Part shown: piece by piece, positions 63,646 to 64,000 of the stretch
How positions within the stretch are numbered: position 1 is the stretch's first letter
How the letters are laid out: the number at the start of each line of letters is the position of its first letter
NCBI GenBank assembly: GCA_921293015.1
Contig: OV121082.1
Span: forward strand, 1,240,001 to 1,304,000
Length of the DNA: 64,000 nt
Origin: Phorcus lineatus
Taxonomy: Eukaryota; Mollusca; Gastropoda; Trochida; Trochidae
Reading direction: 5' to 3'
Notes under the pieces: model-generated
What the model was told of the DNA's origin: nothing
The model's input: only the letters and a program-made list of their open reading frames with translations
Databases searched by the model: none
Made by a program: the position numbers and the translations under genes

Positions 63646-64000
63646 TAGGAGTGAGAAAATCCCAAACAAAATGCGTCTAAATTGCTGTTCTATGTTAACC
63701 TGTTTAAGGACAATCTCTCAGCAAGTAAGTTATTTTCCATGCAAAAATTAGTACGGTCACCGACTGTACTCAGATGTTGCCCGAAGAAGTAAATTCTCCA
63801 TTTTAGGGGTTTTACTCTTGAAAATCTTCGTCAAAGTCTGCATTTGGAGGTTGTTTCAGTGAATGTAGTGTCAAATTCTCATTTTATAAAGTGATAATTT
63901 TTTTGTACAGACAAGTAAATTTCTGCCATTTGGAAGTCAGTTATTTGTTTGAACAGTCAGTCATAATTTAGAATTTGTAAAAAAATAATAGATGTTTGTA

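Larger units (their letters stand above)
44306..64000 (-). other. TCF/LEF: 5' TCF intron or upstream region, at least 19.7 kb, no exon recognised
   Basis: I searched the minus strand for the acidic beta-catenin-binding motif (DEL..F.DEG type) and the following serine-rich segment and did not find them. Most of the stretch is AT-rich. GC-richer islands near 45.4-46.6, 46.8-47.0, 51.1-51.6, 53.9-55.4, 59.0-60.8 and 63.3-63.6 kb could be conserved regulatory elements. A very short exon could have been missed. Confidence 0.6.

Overview
The window is eukaryotic: AT-rich, intron-dominated DNA with GT-AG splice junctions and no operons. One protein-coding gene is securely recognised, on the minus strand: the 3' two-thirds of a TCF/LEF (pangolin / TCF7L2-type) gene, which encodes the HMG-box DNA-binding factor of canonical Wnt signalling. 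The sequence looks invertebrate. A short ASHA insert sits between the HMG box and its basic tail, as in protostome TCFs, and a full C-clamp is present. Several copies of a GGGAGATAACTC / GGGCAATAACTC-like word that I associate with molluscan genomes are scattered through it. I infer a protostome, most likely a mollusc; this is not proven.

Layout, following the gene from high to low coordinates. 44306-64000 is a long 5' intron with no recognised exon. 44220-44305 is the first recognised coding exon. 25671-44219 is a large AT-rich intron holding one candidate cassette exon at 35664-35723. Exons 25550-25670, 24975-25059 and 21699-21908 encode the Pro/Gly/Met-rich central region. Three tandem versions of the exon for the first half of the HMG box follow (19187-19370, 18792-18990, 18452-18650). 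The single exon for the second half is 17838-18000. The C-clamp exon is 16061-16133, and the last coding exon 12460-12808 is followed by a 3' UTR. Intron phases agree at every junction. About 422-427 residues are encoded here. The N-terminal beta-catenin-binding exon was not found and probably lies beyond 64000.

The main result is the triplicated HMG half-exon. All three copies are open, have good splice sites and share entry and exit phase (2 to 0). Their lengths are all 1 modulo 3, so exactly one must be chosen to keep frame. This predicts three TCF proteins with different DNA-contacting helices and different linkers. One linker carries a PLDLN motif resembling a CtBP-binding site. Intron blocks flanking the copies are also related, so the duplication unit included splice-flanking sequence.

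The rest (1 to about 11500, and the introns) holds minisatellites, microsatellites, homopolymer runs, degenerate tRNA-like SINE remnants, one plus-strand ORF of 94 codons nested in the last intron, and some regulatory-looking islands. The best of these is a site cluster at 63.39-63.65 kb containing a consensus TCF site.
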